Virus record (IMG/VR): IMGVR_UViG_3300030085_002431
Location: 1-64,000 of that record
Length of the DNA: 64,000 bases
Strand: one strand, 5' to 3'
Source of the DNA: a virus
Of the stretch, positions 29,301-36,011 are shown piece after piece (the stretch's first letter is position 1; each line of letters opens with the position of its first letter). The notes beneath the pieces were generated by a model. That model was not told the origin of the DNA, ran no database searches, and saw only the letters and a program-made list of their open reading frames with translations. The translations under genes were made by a program, and so were the position numbers.

Positions 29301-30928
29301 ATACATTAACAGTCGAACCACAATTTACTGGAGATTTTGGTAAGAATCTTATCATTTCTATACCAAATGAAGTTGGTGTTATCACCGCATTCAATTCTCT
29401 AATTGTAACTCAGGTTCAAGATGAATTGAATACATCTGGAGTTAGCAATGAGATTGCGTATGTGAATCCATCTAATGGAATATCAACTATTAGTAATGGA
29501 TATGTAACTTATACTGATGTTCTTTCTGATGGTTTACACTTCAAGGTTAATCATAGTAACCATGGAATGTACAAAGATAACAATAAAGTTACTCTATATG
29601 GTATTGAATCGGATGTATCACCAGTAAAACTAACTGCTGATTATAATCAATCTTCCACTGCAAATATTCAAGTTTCAAATGTTGGTATTTTCACCTCATT
29701 TGAAAATCTCCCAGTAAGTACCGACAATCCAGGTTTTATTAAAGTTAATCAGGAAATTATCAAGTATACATCTACCGATACTAACCAAAATGAATTGGGT
29801 GGAATTACAAGAGGTGTTGATAGTAATGTTCGTGATGTATACCCTTCTAATCTGGTTGGTTTGCATCCAACTGGTACACCTGTTTACAAATATGAATTCA
29901 ATGGTGTTTCTTTGAGAAGAATCAATAGAACACATTCATTCTCGCAAGTTGACCTCACTAAATATCCAATTGAAATGGATAGTTATCACCTCAAACTTGT
30001 TACTAATGAAAATGGTAAGGACAGACTGTTTGGACCACCAAAATTACATTTCTTTGAAAACAAAACAGGTGGTACTTACGATGGAAACATTACAGCAACT
30101 GCAGCAAACACTTTAGGTGGTCCAAAGGCAACACAAAATGTTCAATTCAATAGTCTCAGACCAAATCTCCAAACCCTTCTTCCAGAATCTACTCAGGTTG
30201 ATGCAAAAGTTAGAACAACAAGTGGAACTAGTGTAGATGGTCAGGAAATTTCATTCCGTAGTAGTGGATTTGAACCAATTTCACTCAATTCAAATAATCT
30301 ATTCAAGTCACCAAGAATTATTGCTTCTAGAGTAAATGAAATTACTCATCTGCAACAGTCAAATGGTTACAAGTCATTTGAAATGGAAATGAATCTTTCC
30401 ACGACTGATACTAAGGTATCTCCAGTTATTGACCTTGATAGAGTCAATATTATGACAACTATGAATAGAATTGATAAACCAATTGATAATATGTTGATTG
30501 ACAACAGAGTCAATAGTTTGTTTGACGATCCACACTCTGCTGTTTATGTTTCTAGAATAATTAGACTGGATAGGGGTTCCACTGGTCTTAAGGTTTATTT
30601 CGATGCATATAGAGATGCAACTAATGACATTAGAGTCATGTATAGATTGCTAAGGTCTGATACTCCAGATAATCAGGAATTATATGAATTTATGCCTGGT
30701 TATAATAATATTGACAGCAATGGAAACATTATTGATCCTAAAGATAACACTGGTTTACCAGATAGGAAAGTTAATCCATCATCTTCAGAATCAGATTTAA
30801 GTTCTTATGAATTTACATCAAAAGAGGTTCCACTATTTGATGGATTCCAAATCAAAATTATTATGACTGGAACAAATCAAGCATATGTTCCAAGAATCAA
30901 GGACTTGAGAGTAATTGCAACTATCTAA
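23393..30928 (+). CDS. Giant DUF4815-type virion structural protein, 2,511 aa
   Basis: The N-terminus (NVSPYFDDFDADKNYQRVLF, then LQARELTTLQSILQNQIEKFG) is the hallmark of DUF4815 structural proteins, which T4-like cyanophages carry next to gp8. Further blocks typical of the family are RYTMKDISRIEDRLSNVEFY (about residue 1110) and the Trp/Thr-rich stretch around residue 1340 (DWWSRTTTTTWEDSF). Residues about 1660-1790 look like a jelly-roll fold (WSDPLAQTFQV, VFLEGGNDYAIVLL). GxGY repeats occur near residue 1920. T4-like relatives are usually near 1,000-1,500 residues as I recall them, so this copy appears extended. By position it may replace T4 gp10/gp9 (short-fibre attachment), which is inference. 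The stop overlaps the next start (TAATG). Confidence 0.75.
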   Translation: MPQNTNLNVSPYFDDFDADKNYQRVLFKPATPLQARELTTLQSILQNQIEKFGQHFFKEGSVVIPGQVSYDSQYTSVQIDESHLGVPISLYIENLVGKTIRGENSGVTAKVENFITKTQSDRDNFTLYLKYQSSSENDFSTNTFVDGENLVAEEDIFYGISAIREGSTFATTIIQNSTSVGSAAKIAAGVYFIRGFFVEVTPQTVILDQYDNTPSYRVGLLINEELAVASNSYNDLFDNAQGFSNFSAPGADRLKFGLTLIKKEIDDFNDENFVELIRIEEGVLQEFVKDSFYNLIRDELARRTYDESGDYYVRPFSLTVKNSLNDRIGNDGVFNETQSTKSGNTPSDDLGSLLVSPGKAVVRGYSLETIDTTIVDFDKPRTTAKAENQAIPFSVGRQIFVNNVNGSAPVGFGTTSQVSLFDTRTDSAGTSSGQKIGVARLYDLKLRNAEYQDASTQFEASLYDVQTYTVLLLNTSTNLDKSTYVEGKSSGASGFVVEDVVASNQVKLYQVSGTFKKEESLSFNGIADGRIITNIRDYSLSDVHQIVGDNYTAGLGTFTADPVLSQSTTLTEPGAQFTISADTLGVSTVTSSSPNPFVGIKTGDIVSYTKQGFTIPTFNKVTQVTASALRIGAVSDLSNINDGALPSAAITSSDFKKVSLEVLNTSNAFLYAKLNNKNVESLDLSTSSIIVRKSYKITVSANAYSATLESDIDLTLEPFDEEDYTLAFTGGTVESLNNQKVAVSGRTISLAGLSGNGDAILTVTYKKVNTTEKAKIYNRCESLVIAGSNQTSSGIGRTTLNDGLQINNYYGLRVQDKIISLNIPDVVDVLGIYESGTTSDPVLPRIHFSALNSSIGNLIKGEKIIGSNTGAVAAFVSSDGINSVEIVYLNENRFALNEEVTFQETNIVGTINAVDVGDKNIKDNFILDNGQRPEIYDYSRLIRKSQVSSPTKKIRVIYNCYSISSSSEGDFVSVDSYGRDRYGNDISTINGVRNSDMIDLRPRVTSFNPDAADKSPFEFNARLFALNANSSNSIVAKDRTINLSYNYYLPRIDKLFLTKEGTFSLNSGIPSLSPKAPNKLDSALEVATIYYPAYLYNVKDVRVSLSTHKRYTMKDISRIEDRLSNVEFYSSLSLLETDTKNLTIRDPKTGLDKFKSGFFVDNFKSYDGGDLSNPVYRASVDTAYGYLRPQHYTTAVDLVVGSEAIIGIGTTSNPDVDLRFATDLGNSNVKRINDVVMLDYTDKVFIENKFATRVENVNPFNTPSWIGSIELNPSTDTWVETRRTQRTDDVEGNFEATMTQLGVDSNTGLSPVNWNAWETNWVGVSNVEGPVLTQIQNGSRIVDTSTTTDWWSRTTTTTWEDSFTQFRNDTFTTTTEQSRQGIQFGVSERFDTVNLGDRLVSRVLITLMRSRNVEAVARRLKPVTRFFGFFDNTDVTSLMVPKLLEVRMTSGTFEEGETVTGIIPASGANRSITFRLAQQNHKYGPYNNPTETYKENPYNTNSTLSNSYSSTSSVLNVDTASLENQADSRFFGSVAKGMQLVGANSNAVAVVSDLRLISDSAGTLISSLFIPDPTVPSNPTFETGTKTLVLTTSSTNSQIAGISDSMAEANFTSSGNIDNIENTTLRIRNAEVERNIRNDNRTLTETEDRLVANTITTNRLETSRVRIRWSDPLAQTFQVLDNNGIFVTKCDVYFQSKDPGNVPVTLEIRTSKLGQPTQEILPFAEVSLESSEVSISDDASVATTFTFPAPVFLEGGNDYAIVLLTNSNEYNVWISRMTEVDISTSNKPEAEKIIVSQQPSLGSLFKSQNGAIWEPSQLEDLKFNLYRAEFTSQTGSFRFYNPNLGVGNRQIASLRANPIVSYAKEVLVGMSGTLTSTDVTNLIPGTSVFQQNYPNFSGKLKSIVGTVGIGSELSITNAGVGYTGDATYTNAPLKTINGNGFGGKVNLTIQGGVAVAATVSIGGTGYAMGDTLTVEPQFTGDFGKNLIISIPNEVGVITAFNSLIVTQVQDELNTSGVSNEIAYVNPSNGISTISNGYVTYTDVLSDGLHFKVNHSNHGMYKDNNKVTLYGIESDVSPVKLTADYNQSSTANIQVSNVGIFTSFENLPVSTDNPGFIKVNQEIIKYTSTDTNQNELGGITRGVDSNVRDVYPSNLVGLHPTGTPVYKYEFNGVSLRRINRTHSFSQVDLTKYPIEMDSYHLKLVTNENGKDRLFGPPKLHFFENKTGGTYDGNITATAANTLGGPKATQNVQFNSLRPNLQTLLPESTQVDAKVRTTSGTSVDGQEISFRSSGFEPISLNSNNLFKSPRIIASRVNEITHLQQSNGYKSFEMEMNLSTTDTKVSPVIDLDRVNIMTTMNRIDKPIDNMLIDNRVNSLFDDPHSAVYVSRIIRLDRGSTGLKVYFDAYRDATNDIRVMYRLLRSDTPDNQELYEFMPGYNNIDSNGNIIDPKDNTGLPDRKVNPSSSESDLSSYEFTSKEVPLFDGFQIKIIMTGTNQAYVPRIKDLRVIATI

Positions 30929-31131
30929 TGAAACCAATTAAAGATAATCATGGTCTTTTCCGAGATGAAAAGACCAATGCTGTCATCAATAGCAATTCTA
31001 CAGAATATGATGCATACATTGCAGAAAAAAATAGAATACTCTCTGAAAAAAGAGACATTGACAATATGAAGAAGGACATCGATGAGATTAAAGATGCTCT
31101 TCACATCATCCTTAACAAGCTAAATACATAA
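30928..31131 (+). CDS. Small coiled-coil protein, 67 aa
   Basis: A 67-residue, highly charged protein starting MKPIKDNHGLFRDEKTNAV. Residues about 27-65 (EYDAYIAEKNRILSEKRDID and on through KKDIDEIKDALHIILNKLN) form a heptad-like amphipathic helix, so it is probably a coiled coil. It starts within the stop of the DUF4815 gene (TAATG), so translation is likely coupled and the products may work together, for example as a small chaperone or trimerisation helper. No family is recognised. Confidence 0.65.
   Translation: MKPIKDNHGLFRDEKTNAVINSNSTEYDAYIAEKNRILSEKRDIDNMKKDIDEIKDALHIILNKLNT
31119..31126 (+). promoter_or_regulatory. Late promoter motif (GCTAAATA)
   Basis: GCTAAATA overlaps the end of the coiled-coil gene and lies 20 bases before the next ATG. 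The same octamer precedes the gene at 46057. Confidence 0.4.
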
Positions 31132-31146
31132 AAAGTACTTTTTGCT

Positions 31147-31482
31147 ATGGCAGCAAAGATAATTAACCTAGTTGTAGAGCAAAATGCTGATTTTCAGGCA
31201 ACTGTTACCATTTCAAATGATAATGGTACTAAATTGAACCTGACTAACTACACTGCGGCATGTTCGATTAAGAAAAGTCCATTATCCAGTGCTCCTACTG
31301 GAGCCATGACTGTATCATTTGTCGATAGAGTCAATGGAAAAATTATGCTGTCCATGGACTCCCTTACAACCGCAGCACTTCCTGGAGGTAGGCATGTTTA
31401 TGATGTAATCATCACATCTCCAACTAATTTTGTCACAAGAGTTATTCAAGGAAGTCTTCTTGTTAGCCCAGGAGTTACCTGA
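31147..31482 (+). CDS. BppU/Ig-like small structural protein, 111 aa
   Basis: A 111-residue all-beta protein. The pattern 'hydrophobic strand - NADFQATVTISNDNGTKLNL - TNYTAACSIKKSP - GKIMLSMDSLTTAALPGGRHVYDVII' resembles N-terminal BppU-like/Ig-like domains of phage baseplate or fibre-attachment proteins: a 'G/D-x-T-x-x-x-x-x-x-D-x-x-G-x-x-x-x-L-T-x-x' type domain ending in 'G...VYDV'. There is no signal peptide or membrane segment. Its stop overlaps the next start (TGATG), which implies a paired product. A role as a virion connector or decoration protein is inferred. Confidence 0.6.
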   Translation: MAAKIINLVVEQNADFQATVTISNDNGTKLNLTNYTAACSIKKSPLSSAPTGAMTVSFVDRVNGKIMLSMDSLTTAALPGGRHVYDVIITSPTNFVTRVIQGSLLVSPGVT

Positions 31483-32192
31483 TGACTAATAACTATGAAG
31501 TTACAGTAACATCACCAGACTTAACAGTAAACGTTGATGATAGTGGTGCATTTAGTGCATCTATTAATTATGAAGCACCAACAAAAAGTATTCAGCATAC
31601 CAATTTAATCCTTGATAATTTTTCTGCTGGATTTGATGGTACTACAACAATATTTCCCCTGACTGTCAATGGTGTTCCTTATTCACCATCTAATGAACAA
31701 CAATTGATAATTCAGATTAATGGTGTTGTTCAAAGACCAACTATTGACTATACAATTTCTGGTTCAACCATAACATTTGTTGTTCCTCCAAGTGGTGGAC
31801 AAACATTTTCTGGTATTGCACTTCAAACAATTGCAGATTTAACCAGAACAGTTGTTTTCCATATTGATAATGGTTCACAGGACATTACAACTGGAAATAA
31901 GGGTGTTCTAACACTCGATGTTGCAGGAACAATTGAAGAGTGGAGAGTATTATCTGACCAAACAGGTGTTATTGCAGTTGATATTGAAAAATCAACCTTT
32001 GATAATTACCCAAATAACTTTTCATCTATTGTAGGTAGTGAATATCCTGTTCTTATAAATGAAAATAAACGCAAAGATGAAGAGTTAACAACTTGGACAA
32101 AAAACCTTGCATTAGGTGATGTTCTCAAATTTGTAGTTCTATCATGCACTGGGATACAAAAGTGTTCCGTGTTTTTGAAGTTGAGACTATAG
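31482..32192 (+). CDS. Tail-fibre-like structural protein, 236 aa
   Basis: A beta-rich 236-residue protein. Residues 40-120 form a strand-rich domain (FSAGFDGTTTIFPLTVNG, LIIQINGVVQRPTIDYTI) seen in many phage structural proteins. Residues about 150-232 match a common but poorly named fibre domain with the layout 'G-x-I-x-V-D-I-x-K-x-x-x-x-x-Y-P ... L-x-x-W-x-x-x-(I/L)-x-x-G-D-V-L-x-F' (IAVDIEKSTFDNYP, TTWTKNLALGDVLKFVV). It is coupled to the preceding BppU-like gene by a one-base overlap. It ends 70 bases before the isolated 460-residue gene. A virion role is likely; the precise function is unknown. Confidence 0.6.
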   Translation: MTNNYEVTVTSPDLTVNVDDSGAFSASINYEAPTKSIQHTNLILDNFSAGFDGTTTIFPLTVNGVPYSPSNEQQLIIQINGVVQRPTIDYTISGSTITFVVPPSGGQTFSGIALQTIADLTRTVVFHIDNGSQDITTGNKGVLTLDVAGTIEEWRVLSDQTGVIAVDIEKSTFDNYPNNFSSIVGSEYPVLINENKRKDEELTTWTKNLALGDVLKFVVLSCTGIQKCSVFLKLRL

Positions 32193-32209
32193 CACCACTT
32201 ATTAAACAT

Positions 32210-32217
32210 TATAAATA
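32210..32217 (+). promoter_or_regulatory. Late promoter (TATAAATA, perfect)
   Basis: A perfect T4 late promoter octamer lies 45 bases before the start of the 460-residue protein. The gene also has a good GGAG ribosome binding site and a strong terminator downstream, so this promoter probably drives an abundant monocistronic late transcript. Confidence 0.75.
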
Positions 32218-32262
32218 AATCTAGAAAGCATTCCAATAAACGTAAGATAGGAGACTTTATCA

Positions 32263-33645
32263 ATGGCACTTTTAGTACCAGATTGTGGCGAACTTCAATC
32301 CCTAAGGTATCTCGTTAACAGTGATCACAGAATCCCTAGGAATCTGATTCTAAAACTATATTCTAGTTCAACGACACCTGCGGAAGGTGATGTTCCTTCA
32401 CAGACAACTTATTATGAACCATACGATGCATCGGGTTCACTTGGATATGGTGTTTCACCATCCAATGGATATCCTGGTGTAATTAACAACAGATGGGACC
32501 AGGATTATTCCAGACAGTTCGGTATTCTCCTCAATGGTAATCTTTGGAATGTAAGAACGATTACTACTGCAATCGCAACTCCTACTGGTTCTGGTACAGT
32601 TAACGAGTATACAATCACTGTTGATAGCACAACCAACATTGCTGTTGGTCACTATGTAAGTGGTGGTGGTGTTGGTTCCAACGCAACCGTTGCTGCAATC
32701 GATGGTAACACAATCGTCCTAACTGTTCCTAATACATCTACGTTTACCAACCAAGCACTAGAGTTCGGTGTTGGTACAACCACTGCATCCTATCCTGAGC
32801 AAACTTTCACCTTCTCCTCTGCTGCTAATAACCAGTTCGGTTACTACCTAGTAAGAGCAAACAACCTTCCTAAGGAAATCCACGGTGTTGAGAATGCTAC
32901 TTCCATTGCTGAAGCAGTTGCTATCGGTAAGACTCTGACCACTGGTACTATTGGTCAGTCATATGTAACTCTCTTCGATAAGAAGTACGAGCCAACCATT
33001 ACTGGTACAGCAGGAAACTACGAACTGGCAGTTAACGTCAATACTGGCATCACAACTAACCAGAGAGTTGTTGGAACAGGTATTCCAGCAGGAACCAGAG
33101 TTACAGGTGTAACTGGAACTACTATCTACCTAAACAAGGCACTATCAGGTGCTGCTTCTGGTGTCGGTACATTCTACGAAAACGTCGGTGAAGACATCTG
33201 CGTAGGTATGGCAGTTACCCACAGCAATGTACAGGGTGAAGTTAATGCGATTCCTGCAGGAACTAAAGTTACTGGTTTCGATGAAATTGAGAGAATTGTA
33301 TATCTCAACAAAGAACTAGTCAACAACGTACAGACTGCTACGGGTGACCAAGTAAACTTCGGATTCTCCCAAGTTACTGCTACTTCTCACGGTCTTGCTG
33401 AAGGTGATGTAATTTACATCGCATCTGGTGCAGGTAACACCACAACAGAATCTTCAACATACACTGTATTCAAGTCACTAGACGCAAATACGTTCTCAAC
33501 TGTTCCAGCATTGGCAGTTGGTGCAGGTGGAAGTTCTACACTCTACAGCAGCATCATGTTTGCTGAAAGATTTACAAACGGTCCATACAATATCCAAAAC
33601 AACGGTGACCAAATTAAGGTTACCCTGAACATCAGCCTCGACTGA
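32263..33645 (+). CDS. Abundant virion structural protein, 460 aa
   Basis: A 460-residue beta-rich protein. The first 105 residues (CGELQSLRYLVNSDHRIPRN, then LILKLYSSSTTPAEGD) and the last 40 (FAERFTNGPYNIQNNGDQIK) look like one split domain. Between them sit two strand-rich modules with 'VGHYVSGGGVGSNATVAAID' and 'NQRVVGTGIPAGTRVTGVTG', which share a 'G-x-G-x-x-x-x-T-x-V-x-x-I' pattern. Codons end in C (AAC, TAC, ATC, TTC) more often than in neighbouring genes, a sign of strong expression. With its own perfect late promoter, GGAG ribosome binding site (about 11 bases before ATG) and downstream terminator, it is probably a high-copy virion component. No T4 homologue is recognised. Confidence 0.7.
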   Translation: MALLVPDCGELQSLRYLVNSDHRIPRNLILKLYSSSTTPAEGDVPSQTTYYEPYDASGSLGYGVSPSNGYPGVINNRWDQDYSRQFGILLNGNLWNVRTITTAIATPTGSGTVNEYTITVDSTTNIAVGHYVSGGGVGSNATVAAIDGNTIVLTVPNTSTFTNQALEFGVGTTTASYPEQTFTFSSAANNQFGYYLVRANNLPKEIHGVENATSIAEAVAIGKTLTTGTIGQSYVTLFDKKYEPTITGTAGNYELAVNVNTGITTNQRVVGTGIPAGTRVTGVTGTTIYLNKALSGAASGVGTFYENVGEDICVGMAVTHSNVQGEVNAIPAGTKVTGFDEIERIVYLNKELVNNVQTATGDQVNFGFSQVTATSHGLAEGDVIYIASGAGNTTTESSTYTVFKSLDANTFSTVPALAVGAGGSSTLYSSIMFAERFTNGPYNIQNNGDQIKVTLNISLD

Positions 33646-33675
33646 TACATTTTACTTGATTTCATACTATATCAT

Positions 33676-33707
33676 GGAGGGGTTGCGGAATCGTGGCCCC
33701 TCCTTTT
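33676..33707 (+). terminator. Rho-independent terminator after the 460-aa gene
   Basis: GGAGGGG (33676-33682) pairs with CCCCTCC (33697-33703) across a 14-base loop and is followed at once by TTTT. It lies in the 89-base gap between the 460-residue gene and the next fibre gene. It is the only strong GC hairpin with a T run that I found in an intergenic gap of the window. Confidence 0.85.
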
Positions 33708-33734
33708 CCTTGTTTTCAATAAAGAGAATGCGAG

Positions 33735-36011
33735 ATGCCAGCACTTAATGTAGGAATAAATTCAACATTTGAGCAGCAGAGAGTTGTCATTAATACTCTT
33801 GCTGTTGATGTAAACTCAATTTTAACTGGTAATGCAGGTTTATCAACCTACGCACCAGTTTCTGGAGTTTCTAGTGATACGGTACGCTTTAATGGGCAAT
33901 TACCTAGTTATTATTTAAATTATGCAAATTTAGGTAATAAACCAACAAGTTTATCCCAGTTTACCAATGATATAGGTTTTGTTACTAGTGGATATTTTGC
34001 CAGTTTAAGTGTTTTATCAATTGGCGGTACAATTACAGCACAGAATGTTGTTAGTTCATTAACTGGAACTGCATCTACTGCACTAAAAATTCCTATTGCA
34101 GAGTCTGGGGATAATGACGCAAACTATGATATTCCATTTATAAATGGTACGTATACATCAAATGGTGACCACGATTTACAGGTAGATAGTGGAGCCCTAA
34201 GATTTAATCCTGGAACAAATACATTATCAGCAAACGCAATCGTAGCAAATGTAATTTCTGGGCAACTAACAGGAAATGCGACGGGACTTAGTGGAAACCC
34301 ATCAATAACTGTTCAGAACGTAACTGCAGCTGGAAATGTTAATGGTACATTTATTGGAGATTTAACAGGTAATGTTACTGGCAACCTAACAGGTAATGTT
34401 ACTGGAAGTCTTACAGGCACTGCTTCTAGTGCAACAATAGCTCAATCAATTTATGAGCATTCTGATGTTATCACTAGTGGTATTGTTAGTGCAACATCAT
34501 ATTTTGGAGATGGTTCCAACTTAACTGGTATTGTTGCTTCTGGTACTGGACTAAGAGTTGAAGAAGAGGGTGCATATGTTGGTGCTGCAACCACTGTAAA
34601 TTTTGTTGGTTCTGCGGTAACAGCATCTCTTGTTGGGTCAATAATTGAAGTTGCAATTACCGATACCGACACTGTTCATTGGACAGAATCTACTAACAAT
34701 CAGTTATATCGTCTAAGTGAAGTTGCTATCGGAACTACACAAACCTTAAATGGTAGTCAAGCAACTATTGGTAATGTAGGAGCATCTGGAACAACACTAT
34801 TTGTACAAGGAAATACACAAACAACTGAGACATTTATTGGAAGAGATATAGAACTTGGTCCATATGGTGTTTCTCCAAATATATCTCTCGGTGGTAATGC
34901 AGGAAACGCATCATTTAGTGGTGATGTTTCAGGAAGAGATTTTACTGCATCTAGAAATTTAGTATCCACCTCAGGTCTACGTGTAGGAGTATCTGGTACA
35001 TCCATATATTCTATTGGTGGACAGACTGGATTCAATCTAATTTCACCATCGTATTTGGTTGATATCAATGGTGACCTTGGTGTTAGAGGTCCATCTTATT
35101 TTACAGACCACATACATCTTTCTGATAATAACCAAATCAGAATTGGTGATAATACCGATTTGAGGATTTATCATGATACCACCAATACGCACATTGCTGA
35201 ACAAGGCCAGGGAAGTCTGATTGTCCGTGGTTCAACTGTCGATATTAAAAACGACGCAGATACACAAAATATTGCTAAGTTTAGTAGTGGTGCTGGAGTT
35301 AAATTATATTATTCAAATTCAGAGAAATTTGAAACTCTTGGTACTGGTTCAACCACATATGGTGAACACTTTGCAACAAAGTTTATTGGAGACGGTTCTG
35401 GATTAACCAACATTACAGCATCTGCTACAGGTGGTGTAACCATCCAAAATAGTGGTTCTAATGTTGGAACTGCGGTAACACTTAACTTTACTGGAAGTAG
35501 TGTTAGTTCTTCTGTATCCAATGGAATTGCAAATATTACCGTATCTGGAGGTGGGGGAAGTGGAGTTGGGTACTTTGATAACAATCAAACACTCCCAGGT
35601 ATTCATACAACTGCAGCAAACGTAGGACTAGGAACAACAAATCCAAGAACTCCTTTACAGGTTGGAAAATCCTATGGTGTATGGAGTGAGTGTGGTTCAT
35701 TTGCTTCTAGTGCAGGAGTTGCTAAAACAACCATTGGTGGTTGGTCACTTTCTGATACAGACTTTAAAACTGCAGAATTTACCCTATACTTCAATTTTGA
35801 AGATGGTAGAATCCAAAGTCAAAAAGCATTAGCAATGAATGATGGTGTAAATGCGTACATCTCCCAATATGCAATTATGAATACTGGTTCAAACTTAATG
35901 ATTATTGATGCATCTATATCAAATAATGAATTCATACTTTCATTAACACCAGAAGCTGGAGTTACTGGTCTTATGACATACATAGTTACTAGGGAGACTA
36001 CGAAGTTATGA
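33735..36011 (+). CDS. Tail fibre protein, 758 aa
   Basis: A long fibre protein rich in Gly, Ser, Thr and Asn. The N-terminus (LNVGINSTFEQQRVVINTL, then SYYLNYANLGNKPTSLSQF and FTNDIGFVTS) is a fibre attachment/shaft type. A threonine/glycine repeat near residues 209-229 reads LTGNVTGNLTGNVTGSLTG. Motifs such as SYFGDGSNLTGI and KFIGDGSGLTNI recur in the other fibres of this window, suggesting domain exchange among them. The last 120 residues form a distinct tip (GWSLSDTDFKTAEFTLYF ... ISNNEFILSLTPEAG ... LMTYIVTRET). The ATGA overlap with the next gene (a subtilase) indicates coupled translation. Confidence 0.75.
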   Translation: MPALNVGINSTFEQQRVVINTLAVDVNSILTGNAGLSTYAPVSGVSSDTVRFNGQLPSYYLNYANLGNKPTSLSQFTNDIGFVTSGYFASLSVLSIGGTITAQNVVSSLTGTASTALKIPIAESGDNDANYDIPFINGTYTSNGDHDLQVDSGALRFNPGTNTLSANAIVANVISGQLTGNATGLSGNPSITVQNVTAAGNVNGTFIGDLTGNVTGNLTGNVTGSLTGTASSATIAQSIYEHSDVITSGIVSATSYFGDGSNLTGIVASGTGLRVEEEGAYVGAATTVNFVGSAVTASLVGSIIEVAITDTDTVHWTESTNNQLYRLSEVAIGTTQTLNGSQATIGNVGASGTTLFVQGNTQTTETFIGRDIELGPYGVSPNISLGGNAGNASFSGDVSGRDFTASRNLVSTSGLRVGVSGTSIYSIGGQTGFNLISPSYLVDINGDLGVRGPSYFTDHIHLSDNNQIRIGDNTDLRIYHDTTNTHIAEQGQGSLIVRGSTVDIKNDADTQNIAKFSSGAGVKLYYSNSEKFETLGTGSTTYGEHFATKFIGDGSGLTNITASATGGVTIQNSGSNVGTAVTLNFTGSSVSSSVSNGIANITVSGGGGSGVGYFDNNQTLPGIHTTAANVGLGTTNPRTPLQVGKSYGVWSECGSFASSAGVAKTTIGGWSLSDTDFKTAEFTLYFNFEDGRIQSQKALAMNDGVNAYISQYAIMNTGSNLMIIDASISNNEFILSLTPEAGVTGLMTYIVTRETTKL
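34361..34420 (+). repeat. Short coding repeat TTAACAGGTAATGTTACTGG
   Basis: A 20-30 base unit is repeated in tandem inside the fibre gene and encodes LTGNVTG twice plus degenerate copies. It is a shaft repeat and a possible slippage or recombination site. Confidence 0.6.
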
